Positions 1 to 11,800 of a DNA stretch of 64,000 bases are shown here, piece after piece. The translations under genes and the position numbers were made by a program. This DNA comes from Ramazzottius varieornatus (Eukaryota > Tardigrada > Eutardigrada > Parachela > Ramazzottiidae): positions 4,952,629 to 5,016,628 of the forward strand of contig BDGG01000001.1 of assembly GCA_001949185.1 (NCBI GenBank), in the 5' to 3' direction. The stretch's first letter is position 1. Every line of letters starts with the position of its first letter. A model generated the notes under the pieces. It ran no database searches. It was not told the DNA's origin and saw only the letters and a list, made by a program, of their open reading frames with translations.

Positions 1-227
1 AGCCTTATCGCTTTATCGTCAAGGTTTATACATTTATTGATATCCCTAATCACCGAAAGGGCAGCCATGTAACAAAGGCGCAACTCGAAACATCCGGTCC
101 GCTGTATGGAGGACTCCTTCAAGATTATTCCATGTAATGGTGGAATTTGATTTCGAAGACTTTTCATCCTTGTTCTCATCCGGAATTGTGGATGAGGAAA
201 TCGTACGTCAAGAAATAATTTCTCAAA

Positions 228-2060
228 ATGAGCTCGAAGGCGGAATGGCACGAGAGGTTTCACCAAGCAGCGAAAGATGGTAATATGGAACTGCTGAGTA
301 AAGCTAACCGGAAGGATGCCAATCTAAGAGATGAAGACGGTATGACACCAACGTTATGGGCCGCGTACTACGGAAACCTGGCTGCCTTACGGAAGGTGAT
401 CGAAAGAGGGTAAGTTTACACTCGTCTATTACAATAAACCCCACCAGATAATCAACGACGTTTGGTGCCACGGAAAATTCCAGAACTCAATCAGATAATA
501 CTGACTTTCAAACTTCGTTCTGAAACCGAGGTTTTTTCAAAGCTCAGAGAAACCTGGCTTAAGCTTCAGCCGGTTAACATGCAATGCCTGCTGGCACAGC
601 GCCCTCTCTTGCACGCTGCATTCGAGTACTTTGACCGGTGAGCGACAGTCTATTCACTGTGACTGCGTTCAGTGGTTCTCAAAACATTGTAACAATAAAA
701 TATTTACATTCGCTAATGAGTTTGCTCGACCTTATTGAACTGCTTTGTCCTTCAGTTCTTCTCAGGACCCATAGATTTATTTGTTATCTGTCTCTCGATA
801 CAATGGCTCTCTCAGAACGACAATGACAACTAGGCTAGTCAAGCTGAGTACACGTAGGTGTACAGAACTTGCTTTTGATCGGTGCTCTGATTGATTGCAG
901 TGGGAACCCAGACAAATGCGACCATCTGGGAAACACGGCTCTACACTGCGCGGCATCTCGCGGCCACTTCAACTGCGTATCGTATTTGATCAACTTTGGC
1001 TGCAACCTGTGGGCAATGGACAACAGCCACCGGTCCGCCATGGATCTGGCCAGCTTGCATGATCGACAGGATATTGTGAAGCTCCTCGATCAAGCACGCG
1101 CCAACGAACGGCACAAAAACGCCAAAAATGCAAGGAAACTACAGGAAGCTGCCGTTCTAGACGCCGATGCTCGCATTAAAGAATTCGAGAAACGGCAGAG
1201 AAAACTTCACGATAAGATGCGAACCGGTTCTTCCAGCAATTACATGTCCCAGTCTGCACCAGCACCTCGTACAGGTAACTAAAACCTATCGACCAGCTCT
1301 ATTTTTGTCCTGTTATTATGGGTGAATGACGCAACCTATCTGTTTTCCAACAGAGCCATCAACTTCAACGAGTGCTTCCGGCAAAACTGACCCAGTTTTT
1401 GCGCCACAAGTTCCGCCACGACCGGTCCTCTCCTCGACAGGTGGGCAAGCTCTGCTGCTACCAAGAGCTCAAAGTGCCACTCGGAAGACTCATCCAAGTG
1501 GGTGGCGACCCGATGACGCCATTAGTCTGGCGCCCTCCGACATGACGTTCCGTAGCGATTCGGGCTACGGGGACGACGACATACATTCACCCGGACAGTT
1601 CCCTATCCGAAGCGGTCTGCCCGGTTTCACAAGGGCGTTCCTCCCAAAGATGCAACCACTACAAGCCGAGAACTTGTATTCATTATCTATGGACGGGACC
1701 ACAAGACGCGTACTTTCTCAGGACCTCACGGAAGAGGACGATAGGTATCCAGGTCCTTCGAGCTCGTCGCGACAAGCGGCTTCCGGATGGCGACAGTACG
1801 ACTTGACTGATGAAGAAAGCGAAGAAGAAGGCAACGACCAAGATTTGAAAATGTTCCTAACTGGTAACGGACTAGGGAAACTGTATCCGTTGTTTCAGAA
1901 GAAAGAGATTGACGACGTACAGACCTTGCTTTTGTTGTCCGAAACGGATTTGGAGAAAGTGGGGATAGAACTGGGTTCGAGGAAGAGACTAATGCAGGCT
2001 GTATTGAGATACCGAGTTGATTTGGATACAGTGGCGGAGATTACGGATTCCAGACTTTAG
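228..2060 (+). CDS. USH1G: Sans/USH1G (or ANKS4B)-like ankyrin-repeat and SAM-domain scaffold
   Basis: Three coding exons join in phase: 228-409, 901-1274 and 1354-2060, giving 420 aa. Residues 1-120 are ankyrin repeats with the family signature (DEDGMTPTLWAAYYGNL, then GNPDKCDHLGNTALHCAASRG) close to vertebrate Sans/ANKS4B. A charged helical stretch (about 125-170) and a low-complexity middle follow. A SAM domain sits near the C-terminus (about 350-412, starting DLKMFLTGNGLGKLYPLF). In the family, Sans links harmonin, myosin VIIa and cadherin-23 at the tips of sensory or brush-border protrusions in the cytoplasm. The last four residues, DSRL, fit a class I PDZ ligand, as expected for harmonin binding. 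The ATG at 228 opens directly into the ankyrin block, so I take it as the start. USH1G and ANKS4B cannot be separated by eye; the single invertebrate gene may be ancestral to both. Confidence 0.9.
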
Positions 2061-2805
2061 CCTAATCCGACAAGCCTACCTGATTGCAATGTACGGTTTC
2101 CTGCTGTTTTGATTGTTGATCGTACGTAAACCTCAAAGAGAAAGATTGAACATTGCATACATTACGCTTTGTCATAACCTTGTTCCGTTGTGACGGGTCC
2201 GACACACCCGGAACTGGTGGTAGAAATGATGTTAGGTACAGTAGGGTGGAAATACCCGACCACATCAATTGCGTCACCGTTGATTCAGGGTACAGTAGCT
2301 AACTTACTGTAGTAAGAAGGGCTTACTTATGACGTTGTTTTTGATGTGACGTTGGTACTTGCTTGAATCAAAATTTCTACGTGCGTCTACTTCCGTTTTG
2401 GGATATTCACGTACGAATCACTCTACGTAGTATTAATACATACTACCAAAAAGTAATATTAGTGAGGCAGGCAGCATGCTAAAAAACTTGCTGTGATGGT
2501 ACGATCGAAATACCTACATGAGGAACGTGACGCTGCCGGGCTTTTCTCTGAAAAGAACCGAACTTAATTTCCTGTCGGGCAAGAAAGTAATAGCTATTCT
2601 TGTCGGCAAAACAGTAAGCAGCATAAATTATCTCACCTTCTTAATTCGAATGTACATAAAGAACTGCGGTAGTCGCAGGTTTTAGTCATTTTTTGTTTTC
2701 AAAATTCGTGGTTTTTGGACTGTCGTTTTGCCTCACGTGCTGCGACTTAGGTACGCTCTGTTGTTTTTCGGTTCCATCGATAGGCAAGCATTTTTCTTCG
2801 CGAAG
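2061..2805. other. Intergenic, no gene seen
   Basis: No open frame here resembles a protein. The stretch is AT-richer than the flanking exons and has a few short imperfect palindromes (for example around 2300-2330 and 2430-2460). It should hold the 3' end of the Sans-like gene and the promoter of the next gene. I see no clear AATAAA. Confidence 0.5.
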
Positions 2806-3333
2806 ATGTCCACATCATTGTCGATTGTACTGTGCATGGCCTTAAGCATATCCTGCTGTTATGGAGCCAGTCTGACGCGAGTTCGCCGACAGAATATGGG
2901 ATACGGAGGAGGTGTTTCCATGTCGGTCGCACTAGACCCGTACAACACAGTAAATCCGATCAACTATGCCAGCAACGTCCAGTACGGATACGGAGTTGAG
3001 GCACCAGGAGTAAAACAGTCCAATGCACTTGGGTGGTCTAACTCCTTGGGTAATGGAAAAGCCATTGGAAACTCTTTTGGTGGTAAGTGACGCAAAGAAG
3101 TGGACACACCAGAAAGCGCGTACCGCTCGCGGTGGCATTCCATCAGATTCATCTTGATTTTAGGAGCAAATGACAATTTCGCTTTTGGAGGAGGAAACGC
3201 CAACACGATCGTCGCTGGGTCGCCGGGCTGGGGCACCGCCCAAACCAATAATATGGGTTTCTCTGGATCGAGCGGTAACGGGTTCGGCCGTGGTGGCGCC
3301 TCTGGCATGGTGGTTCCTTTCGGAGGACGATAA
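2806..3333 (+). CDS. Small secreted glycine/asparagine-rich protein
   Basis: Two exons, 2806-3082 and 3164-3333, join at phase 1 and encode 148 aa. I chose the ATG at 2806 because it starts a clear signal peptide (MSTSLSIVLCMALSISCCYG). A longer in-frame start at 2728 would bury that signal. A basic RVRR site at about residues 26-29 could be a furin cleavage point. The rest is rich in Gly, Asn, Ser and aromatic residues, with GGG and GFGRGG motifs and no Cys in the mature part, and it ends FGGR. The composition suggests an extracellular, cuticle or mucus type structural protein, but I do not recognise the family. The intron is 81 bp with clean GTAAG and TTTTAG borders. Confidence 0.75.
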
Positions 3334-3466
3334 TGAACTTTTCCGTTGGGTTCTTTCTGTTCTTTCCTACGTGTATGCGATACGATTGAAAACTTCTCAT
3401 ACTGTTGGTATACCTATCGCAAACTGCAATTGTTAAAGATGAGTAAACCTCTGTCTATTGTTTACT

Positions 3467-3571
3467 TTAAAGTGCCGATCAGTTGGTTCGGGCAATCAAG
3501 AAGTGTCTCGCTTGATTTACGGTCACCTCATGCGTATTTTGATTGCCCGAACCAAATGATCAGGACTTTAA
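3467..3571. repeat. Hairpin-forming inverted repeat
   Basis: Two 33-base arms, 3467-3499 and 3539-3571, are reverse complements with three mismatches, separated by a 39-base loop. The innermost 17 bases of each arm pair perfectly (TTGGTTCGGGCAATCAA). It lies in the 3' flank of the glycine-rich gene, possibly in its 3' UTR. It could be a tiny fold-back element or a hairpin RNA precursor. Confidence 0.75.
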
Positions 3572-3868
3572 CGTACACAATCTTGTTTCGGGTGAACTAA
3601 ATAGAATGCGCTCGTAGTTTTTCCAACACTCATCATCTGCTGCCTTCTGAAAATTAAAGAACGTTATTCTTAAAAGTAAAACTACAGAAAAGGAATTTTA
3701 CAAGAAGACGTTTGGCCCGCGATGGAACGAATGGTGTAAGACGGGCTTAACAAAAACTGGCTGTGAATCAAATAACAAAGGATTCGCCATGCCGTACTGT
3801 AAAACCGACAGAAGATTAATCAAATTGGCAGGCAAAACATTGGGCCGCTTCTACACACAAATTTCAGT

Positions 3869-5219
3869 CTAAATTCCCCAGGTCTGCAAATTTCCCATTC
3901 CGAGTTCTTCCGGTAAACTGACGTCCGTGGCTGAGGAATGTCTGGCTATCACCGGTGCTACGAAGAAACCAGCCTTTAGATTCACCATATACCCAGTGGG
4001 TATAACTGAGTACCAACCAATATGCGTGGCACGGTCGGCCACAATGCTGATTTCCGTGTCGCGGACCGAACGTACTTCGAAGACGTAGAGGCCAGCTCGT
4101 TTGATCCGAATATCGGCGAAAGTCGCCACCGACGGCCTCTTGGGTCCTTGGGACCTCAGCGGGACGATAAGTTGTCCCGTGACCTGCGCTTGCCCCTCGC
4201 CGTTCGTATGGACTACCAGCTCCAGGTCTTCTGTCGCTTCCGGCTCCGAATAAACAGCTATAGGCGGCAGTTCGACGTCCTCGTCAGAGTGGGACACGGG
4301 ACAGGTAAGCCAGCTTAACGACTTTATTTTCACATCTGCAACAAATTTCGAGAACCTTTTGAGCCGGCAGCGTTGTACTTCGGGCCTACTGCTTACACAA
4401 GCGCTTTGTCTAAACTGTGCACAGGTAAGCCAGGGAGAATCTCACGCGCTTCAGATGCACTGACGAGTCTCCCATGGTTTACTGCACACAAGCTTATCAA
4501 GAAGCACAATTGGCGATCAGAAAGTTGTCAGTGTAACGGTGTTTGTACCAATGTGTAACTTGGCGGACACTTGGCGGTAATGTTAAGGTTGGTGGTACCT
4601 GAAGGAGTTCTGAAGGCTGGTTTCAGGTCCGTCAGTTCAGTTTCAATCACGGGAAATCGGAGGGGGTTTATTGCCTGTGAATCGTTATTGTTGGTTAGGT
4701 ATTTGGCAACAGACTGGATATCGTCACGCGCAGGCTTGTCCGTCGAATCCGACCATCCTGTTTCGTCCTCCAGGTGAGTTTTCGGCAGCAACGACTATAC
4801 ACAACGATAAAATTTAACTGACGGCAGTGCACGAGCAATCAGACGACTCAATGTTCGCAGGCATCGTGACTGGCGGAAAAACTGGACCACTGTAATGGTT
4901 TATATGTACAACTTATCGCTTACCTGGGTCGTTTCCGCAAAGTCTGCATCTTGAGGCGTTACCCTTTCTGACGTTCCTGTGGAGAATATAGAGTTTGAGA
5001 ACATGGTACCTTCAAACTTCTGATGATAAGGATGAGCACAAACTGTAGAAAATGATCCATCAAGACAGTGCAGGACTGCAGGTTTGGTCAGCTGATCCGT
5101 ACAGTACGCGTACACGTGTGCGTATTGAGCAACTTGAGGCTGCGCCACTTTTAGCGTGCTAGTCAAATTCAACCGGGGTATACCCCGATAACAAAAGTTG
5201 TACCCATGGGTCGAATTTC
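3869..5219 (-). CDS. Unrecognised multi-exon gene (3' part resolved)
   Basis: Three exons on the minus strand join in phase: 5219-4924, 4794-4599 and 4335-3869. Borders are supported by CCCAG|GTAAGC at 4923, TTCAG|GTACC at 4598 and TTGTTGCAG before 4335. The 5' exon or exons are not resolved but probably lie between 5220 and 5650. The visible protein has Cys-containing and N-glycosylation-like stretches (NSTHGYNF, NLTST), then an acidic linker. The last domain is beta-rich (about 110 residues, with SVATFADIRIKRAGLYVFEV) and looks like an immunoglobulin-like or other beta-sandwich fold. That argues for an extracellular or surface protein, but I do not recognise the family. The plus strand of the middle exon also has an open frame with a donor-like end, so the middle exon is the least certain part. 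Confidence 0.5.
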
Positions 5220-5345
5220 CTGCATTTTGCAATTACACTGGGAACCGCTGCCGTTGACTACATGATTAGGTAAACAACAATTTGGACGCGAATTATCGCA
5301 TTTAGCGTCAGGCGGTTCGTCACATGTTGCCAGCGGTATCTGCGA

Positions 5346-5377
5346 CAATATTGAACCATTGCAATGGTTCAATATTG
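5346..5377. repeat. Perfect 32-bp palindrome
   Basis: CAATATTGAACCATTG at 5346-5361 is followed directly by its exact reverse complement at 5362-5377, with no spacer. It falls in the unresolved 5' region of the minus-strand gene, probably in an intron. Confidence 0.9.
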
Positions 5378-6257
5378 CACTTCCGTATGAATTTTAATTG
5401 ATAAACTGGTAAGTTCCCACGGTAAATCTATGCAAACATCGTGTGTCACTCGACAACTCCGGCAGTCCAAATTGGTACGCCATGTTTCTCTCAACGGCAA
5501 ATGTTTGCACGGTGTCATAAATCCACGACGCAATCTGCAGTGCAATTCCGTGGCTGTGGTGTACACTGGATCGCGTACAAGGAGCTGAGTTTCTGGTACG
5601 GTAGTCGAGAACCAGGAGGTTCGTGATCGACAGCACCGCGCAAGAAGCATATATGCATCAGTTAAACGAGCAAACAGACATTGAATTATAGAGCAAGGAA
5701 CATCCAGGGTGCGCTGATGGGGTGATAGGAGGAAAGAGCTCGGAGCGGCAGATCGGATATCCAGCTGCGGAGACAGGAGCCGACGGTGACTGGCTGTAAA
5801 CCTGCGCTGTAGGATGCATCCTTTCTCCCTATTGAGCCAGGTCAGGATATTGATAGATGTATAGCGGATACGCGCCCACTTTTTTCTTCCTTGTCTGCTC
5901 TATCCGAACGCGATCGTTAGATTCCAGTGCTTCATGCAGACATGTCCATAAACATATGTTCGCTCAATATAACTCCTAATTTCCTTCGCAGATACAGTTT
6001 GGTAACAGTACGTAAAGTGTCGCTCTAGAACTCGCTGCTTACGATATGCTCGGTTGAGTTTGGGGCATGATGAATTTATAGCTGCAAGTCGGAAGTTCTC
6101 ATGTGGGCCATAACAGTATCCGCCCTGATTCTCTGTGACTATTATTGATACTTAACTTGTCACGCTGATGGTTTTCTGCTCGGAGATATTGCCCAACGTA
6201 AAAATATCGAGTGTCGGAAGTGTTCGAGATTATGGCCGTACAACGATCATCGATATC

Positions 6258-8093
6258 ATGAGCGCGGGTTTTTCTGTTGGAATTTGCAGGATATTGTTAC
6301 TGTTCTACCTGTTTGCACATCTGCCCAGTGAGTACCAATTTAATGTCCCACTGAGAACGTTAATCTCAAGTTTGAATACTTTTTCTGAAAGTCAGAACGC
6401 ATACCATTCTGTTCAAGAAATGAAATTCTACCAGACTCAGGCAGATATTACTGTAATAAATTCAGCCGGGTCGTTCTTCAGGTGGCGCACGCTTTTACCC
6501 AGAAACAATGAATACGCGCGCTACTTGAGATAACAAGCTGGGTGAAATCACGCATCGCTCGAGCTTCGAAGTTTCGATCAAGCCTTCAATTTTGCTTCGT
6601 TGTCAAAACTAATCCTCCTTTATTCCAGATGACGTCGATGGGAAAAGTATTACGCCTCACCGATCAAAAGAAGCTGTTTTCACCAAATCGCACCCGGCAG
6701 CGAGATCTGTATCCAGCAATGAGTTCGACGAAGATCCGGAGGACTTCAGCGAGGACAACGCGGCAGCTTCAGACGATAACCTCTTCAGCACGACCTGGAA
6801 TCCGACGACGGCGAAAGAAAACCTTTCAACCACCTTCGATACGTCAGCCGCCAGCTTCTCACCCTCTACACCGCGCCCAAGACTTCATTACCAGCCAGGT
6901 ATTTCGTTTTTGCTGTGTGAAGCATTGCGATGTTAACATAAAGGCTTAACGAGGCATCTTTGTCGAAGCGGCCTCTGTCGAAACCAGGCATCTGCTAGTT
7001 GAATTGGCCTTAATTCCGACCGGAAATCGATTGGGTTTGTAATGGTATCAAAAGCAGCTTGAGTTATCTGCCATTCGGGTCGGATAGTGAGTGCACTTTA
7101 CTTGCTGCTTGTACAATATAAAGCGTCTCGAGTATGGGAAACAAATCAATTGGATGCTCTTCCGTTATTCAACGAAATTTACATTGGAGGGAGGAAAAGT
7201 TGAACAAGCAAGTTTGATTTTGATGGAAACCTCAGTGGCAGTCTCGTTACATATTTATAAGATGTGGTCGCGCTCTGACACTTGGGAGATGAGGCTGGTT
7301 TTACCCCTTCGAGTTTGGTTTGATGTAAGACATCCTCAAATGATCTAACCCCGATCGGCTTCTCAAGCGGCGCAGAATCTCTGCGGAAAACTATGGAAAC
7401 GTGCGTCACCTGGCACAACGATCGGGGTGGAATCATTTGCCGACGTCGCGTATCATGAACAAGGAAAGATCGGAATAGACGAAAGTAACGATAGCGTCGG
7501 GTTACAACATGCCGCGCACTTTATTGATTTCGATTCAATTGACGACGTGGACTGTCATGGATGAGTGCGGAAGTACATATGAGGTTTAAGCACGAACATG
7601 CGGTGGAGCCTCAATGAACAGAAAGGGAAAAGAGGGATAAAAAGGAAAATCGGCGAAAGGAAGGGAGAACTGGCAGTTAGCGCCTTTCGCTTCCGCCTTT
7701 GTTGACAAGTGTCAAGGCGAAAGGAGTTAAGGCATCAACCAAGATTGATGACTGAAGCCGTATACATTGTATGGCATTAACATTCTCCTCGACGACAGAA
7801 TACCAAGACTCCCTCGAGAAAAGATTTCCTATAGTCTGTAGTTAATTGCGCTCTGTCATTTTTTGCTTTTGTGTCATCTCATGCAGAGACATTTCGTATG
7901 GAATTCATTCGTATCATGCTGTGGGGAAATCTCGACTTTGTGATAATGGATTTTTTATTTTCTAGTGGTGCTGACGGAACTAAACTGGGAGATTATAGTC
8001 GCTGTGATATTTGGCTCGATGGCCGGAAGCATGCTGCTGACTTTCATCGTTTATTGCATGTGTGGACGCCCGGAAGAAGGCCACCTGATCTGA
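6258..8093 (+). CDS. Small type I single-pass membrane protein
   Basis: Three exons, 6258-6327, 6629-6898 and 7966-8093, join at phase 1 both times and give 155 aa. Residues 1-23 are a signal peptide (MSAGFSVGICRILLLFYLFAHLP). The ectodomain (about 24-113) is acidic, then Ser/Thr/Pro-rich (SSNEFDEDPEDFSEDN, then TTWNPTTAKENLSTTF), suggesting O-glycosylation. A hydrophobic helix follows (IIVAVIFGSMAGSMLLTFIV, with small-residue GxxxG spacing), then a short Cys-containing tail ending CGRPEEGHLI. No family is recognised. Intron 1 (301 bp) and intron 2 (1,067 bp) each contain a copy of the short fold-back repeat family described separately. The exon reading rests on phase agreement at both junctions and on the signal-plus-TM layout. 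Confidence 0.65.
6478..6555. repeat. Fold-back repeat family 1, copy D (diverged)
   Basis: GGTGGCGCAC at 6481-6490 and its imperfect complement GCGCGCTACTTGA at 6516-6528 enclose 25 bases, the same geometry as the other copies. A CTGGGT..A...TCGC..CGA tail also aligns with copy A. It lies in intron 1 of the type I membrane protein gene. Confidence 0.6.
7327..7449. repeat. Fold-back repeat family 1, copy F
   Basis: A 123-bp imperfect hairpin in an intron. The outer arms start GACATCCTCAAATGATC and end in the complement of GACGTCGGCAAATGATT. The inner arms TCAAGCGGCGCAG (7363-7375) and GTGCGTCACCTGG (7401-7413) are separated by 25 bases. Confidence 0.75.
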
Positions 8094-8810
8094 AGGACCG
8101 CGTGTTGCACGCAGGTTCCAAGAACCATCGTTCGCCCAACTACTCCGATTGTGATAAATCTATATATATATATATACAAATGTGTTTGCATTGATATTTA
8201 TGCGTAGTCCAGTAGTTGTCCAGAATTGTTAGTAATATTACACAGTACCTTTGATCTATGTTGAGGGACCCTGTTCAAGAAAAGCAATCACGGCACTGGC
8301 TGGTGCTTGGGATCTGTAAACAAATCAAGCTTAGAGGGTTAGCTTCTCAAAGTCCTTGGCCTGCGCTAGAAAAAACGGAACAAGAGTGAGCAGTCAAAGT
8401 CTGTAACATGCACCGCCCCACGGTCAAGCGCTAAATTATTAGTCGCCCTCGCCAGAGTTACTGTATACGTACTGTCCCATTCCCGCGTACTTCCGGCGTT
8501 GCTTCCGGTTTCGGCTCTACTTGTTGCCTACGAACAGTGCACCCAGGTAGGCGGGCCGATACTCTTGTTCCTGTCACCTGATACTGCCTTTGTTTCTTCT
8601 GTCTAAGGGTGCCACCTGTGTCGTTACCCGCATATACCAATGGCCTGGGCAGCAGTGGATATCAATTGATCGCTCCATGTCCTTTCTTTCCGTGCATTCC
8701 GTTTCCTGCAGTTATTCACGATGCATATCTCGTCATCGCGAATGCTTCTTTTTGGAGAAATGCCCATCTGATCTTTCGAGCCCATGCTGCGGTACAGTTG
8801 ACGGCAGATT
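8094..8810. other. Intergenic with a short TA microsatellite
   Basis: No convincing coding frame. A short (TA)n tract lies at about 8160-8175. The region should carry the promoter of the ADAMTS-like gene that starts at 8811. Confidence 0.5.
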
Positions 8811-11800
8811 ATGCCAATATCGCCTCCTCGCGAACGTCTTCTTGTCCTCCTCGTCGCGACTGCATACATCCTTTTCATAGTAGCAGCCAGGTCCGCAGGT
8901 CGAGCTGGCCATGCAGCCCGTCGTGCTGACTATCACGGAGGCCACACCCACGGACACCTGCTCTCGTCCTCATCCGATCACCACGTCCAGTACTTGGAAG
9001 TACAATCTACGCTATCTCCACACCTCAAGAACAGGGACGCCATCTTCCACAGACGACTTGCACGGCGCCGTCTGGAGCGCTTGCGTCCATCCTATGCTTT
9101 GATTTACCCGCGAATTTTGAAGCTTGTCCATCGTTTCTCTCCTCTTTTCGACTTCCTCAACCAGTCCTCGTCGGTCTGGGACAGTCGGAAAAGACTTGAG
9201 CAACCGAGCGGTTTCCGCGTTCGTCTCGATATGGAGCTAAACGATGCGCCACTGCGAGTCGTCCTGCGCAAGAGCGGAAGTCGGCTGACCAGTCTGCCCT
9301 CACACGAAACCAGCCCGCTGAAAAGAGGATCCACTCGCCACGACGACCGTGCTCAAATGGACAGCAGTAACGCTCGAGGTGATTCGGTTTTGACATTGTA
9401 TCGACCATCCTTGAAATGATCAAATCTCGAGAAAACAGTCAAACTGGTACCGCCGTTAGTTTGCCCGATGTAATAAGATAGTGCACAGTTTAGTAGAAAA
9501 GAAAGTGAAATGTTTGAAGTTGACAGAGTGGACCTGACGATGCTGGACGACGAATTACACGGAACACTGCAACTGAACGACCAGGAGCTCAAGATTTCCC
9601 CTCTGACCAAGCCGTACCGTCGACGTCTCGGACTGCGCCTACCAGTCTCTGCTCATGTATTACGACATCACCAGAGAAAATCTACAGACGACGAGAACAT
9701 GCAGTTCCAGAGCAGACAGTCTTCCCAACGAGACAGACCGCGATCGTCTGACAGAGAGCGCCCCGAAAGTCGGGACTCTCGGAACCGCGACAGACCGCGT
9801 TCTTCCGACCGTGACAGACCACCAAGCTCTACAGGCAGGGATACCCCACGTGGTCCTCCCGACGAACGAAGAGATCGTGACCGCGACAGAGACAGGAGCT
9901 CTAGAGGTAGAGACACTGGTCGACGCCCACCTGACCGACAAAATAACCGTGACCGGGACCGTGACCGAGACAGGGGTTCGTCTGAACGAAGAAACGATCG
10001 GCCCTCCTCCGACCGGGAAGATTCGCGACGCTCAGGACGGCGTGACGGACGAGAGCGTGAGCTGGCGCATCAAAACGATGATGGTGGCAGACGGGAAAGG
10101 GGTCCAAACCGGAACCGCGATCGAGGTCGTGAAGGAGGTAGAGTTTCGGCCGGACCAGCAAATCGGAGAAAAAACGACGACGAGCGTCCGTCGCGCTCGG
10201 GTGTAGACTCAAGCAGGAAAGGCGTTGGGAAGGGAAACAGTTCGCGGCGCAGAGCCAAAGACCGCGGCCGGAGTAGTAAAAGAAAATCCACGCGCCGCCC
10301 GTCTGATAGCAGGAACGCACCTCCACCTGGACAGGAGCCAAGGAGACAGGCCAAGCCGGTTCCCAGTCCGAAGCAGAGTTCACCACAATCTGCCCGTGGA
10401 CAAGCCCCACCTGCCAAAGCAAGTGCACCCAAGACGCAAGCGTCGTCACAAGGCGGTGTCAATCCGGCACCGAAGCGTGTTAGGAAACCTGCGCCAAAAG
10501 CGGTAAAGAGGAAACCAAAAGCTGTAAGGAGGAAACCAAAAGCTGTGGTGAGAAAGAAAGTGCAACTCATCGCAGAACGGGCACCCCCAAGTAGTCTGGC
10601 ATCTAATAAACCAGTTGAAACCGGACCAGTCATGCCATACCAGAGTAACCTCGCTGAAGGAAACTTTATTGTTATCAAGTTATTCTTTGCGTTTGATATG
10701 TCAGAATGGTTCACCAGAGAAAATATCGAGGTGGGTTGACTTATGAGGTATCTTTGAAAAAACAACGGTTAGTAACAATGGTTTTCCAGACGACAATCGG
10801 CGACAAAAAGACCACCCTGAGGACTCCGGAAGCAGTTTTCACCCACATGTATAATGTAGCGCAGACACTGATTGACGAGCTCTTCGCACCGGAGAAGGTC
10901 ACGCTGGTTCTTTCGAACATCAACGTTGAGTACAAGGTATTTCCAGGTCTGAAACCTGGAGACAGCTTGAAGACCCCTCTTCCGGATGTTCTGAAAAATG
11001 TCTGCGCTTCCAAAACGGGAGTACCTGGTGAGAGTAACTACTTCAAGAGAAGAGATGGAAGTAACACGGATATGCACTTCCAAATTATTTTCGGTAAGAT
11101 TGCACGTGGAGTGAAATCAATGTCGTCCAGAACGTGATTGGATCAGTTTCGCGTCTGTATTGCAGGCTCAAAAAATCCGCCACCGTTGAAAGGAGCATCA
11201 GTCATGAAAGAACTTCTCGATGTCAATCACAGGCACCTGTACAAGAATCACTCACTTGGGCCGTCTTTCGATAGCCATCGGCAAAAGATACGAAACTCCC
11301 GTATACGGTATTACTTTAGACCCTTCCTCCGAAAACGAAAAGGCTGGAATGTCACTTATCGTACCCGACGACCTACAGCTGCCACTACGGCTTCCACGTT
11401 GATCACAACCCAGAAAGAAATCTGGGAAGTTGTTCACACAGTGTAGGTCACGCAGTCTGTTTGCCGTTTGCAGTCGTGCTGAAACAGTTTGGCGATCTGT
11501 ATTGTGTTGTAGCCCAACAACCACGACGACAACCACTACGACTACCACCAAGCCGATTACAACCACCACAAAGAACACAACCACTACGACGAAACCACCC
11601 ACCTCCAAGCATATGAACACCACCACCAGGCCACCCCTAAAGCCCATGATGAAGCGAGTGCTGAAAAAGATAAAGAAGAAAGTCAAGCTTCCTGACGGTA
11701 CAGAAGGCGAAGAAACGGTGGAAGAATGGGTCGATGAACCTATTGAGACGACCACGACTTCCAAACCGACAACCAAGCCCACATCTCCGAAAACAACCAA

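Noticed and set aside
4571-4777. Plus-strand frame ending in a GTGAGT donor opposite a minus-strand exon
   Set aside because: The minus-strand exon fits in phase between two well-supported exons, whereas the plus frame has no partner.
8160-8175. TA run as a TATA box for the ADAMTS-like gene
   Set aside because: It lies about 640 bases before the start codon and is a plain (TA)n microsatellite.
9655-10765. Overlapping frames on both strands across the Arg/Asp-rich region
   Set aside because: They arise from CGN-GAY repeat composition. Only the frame from 9529 joins in phase to the flanking exons.
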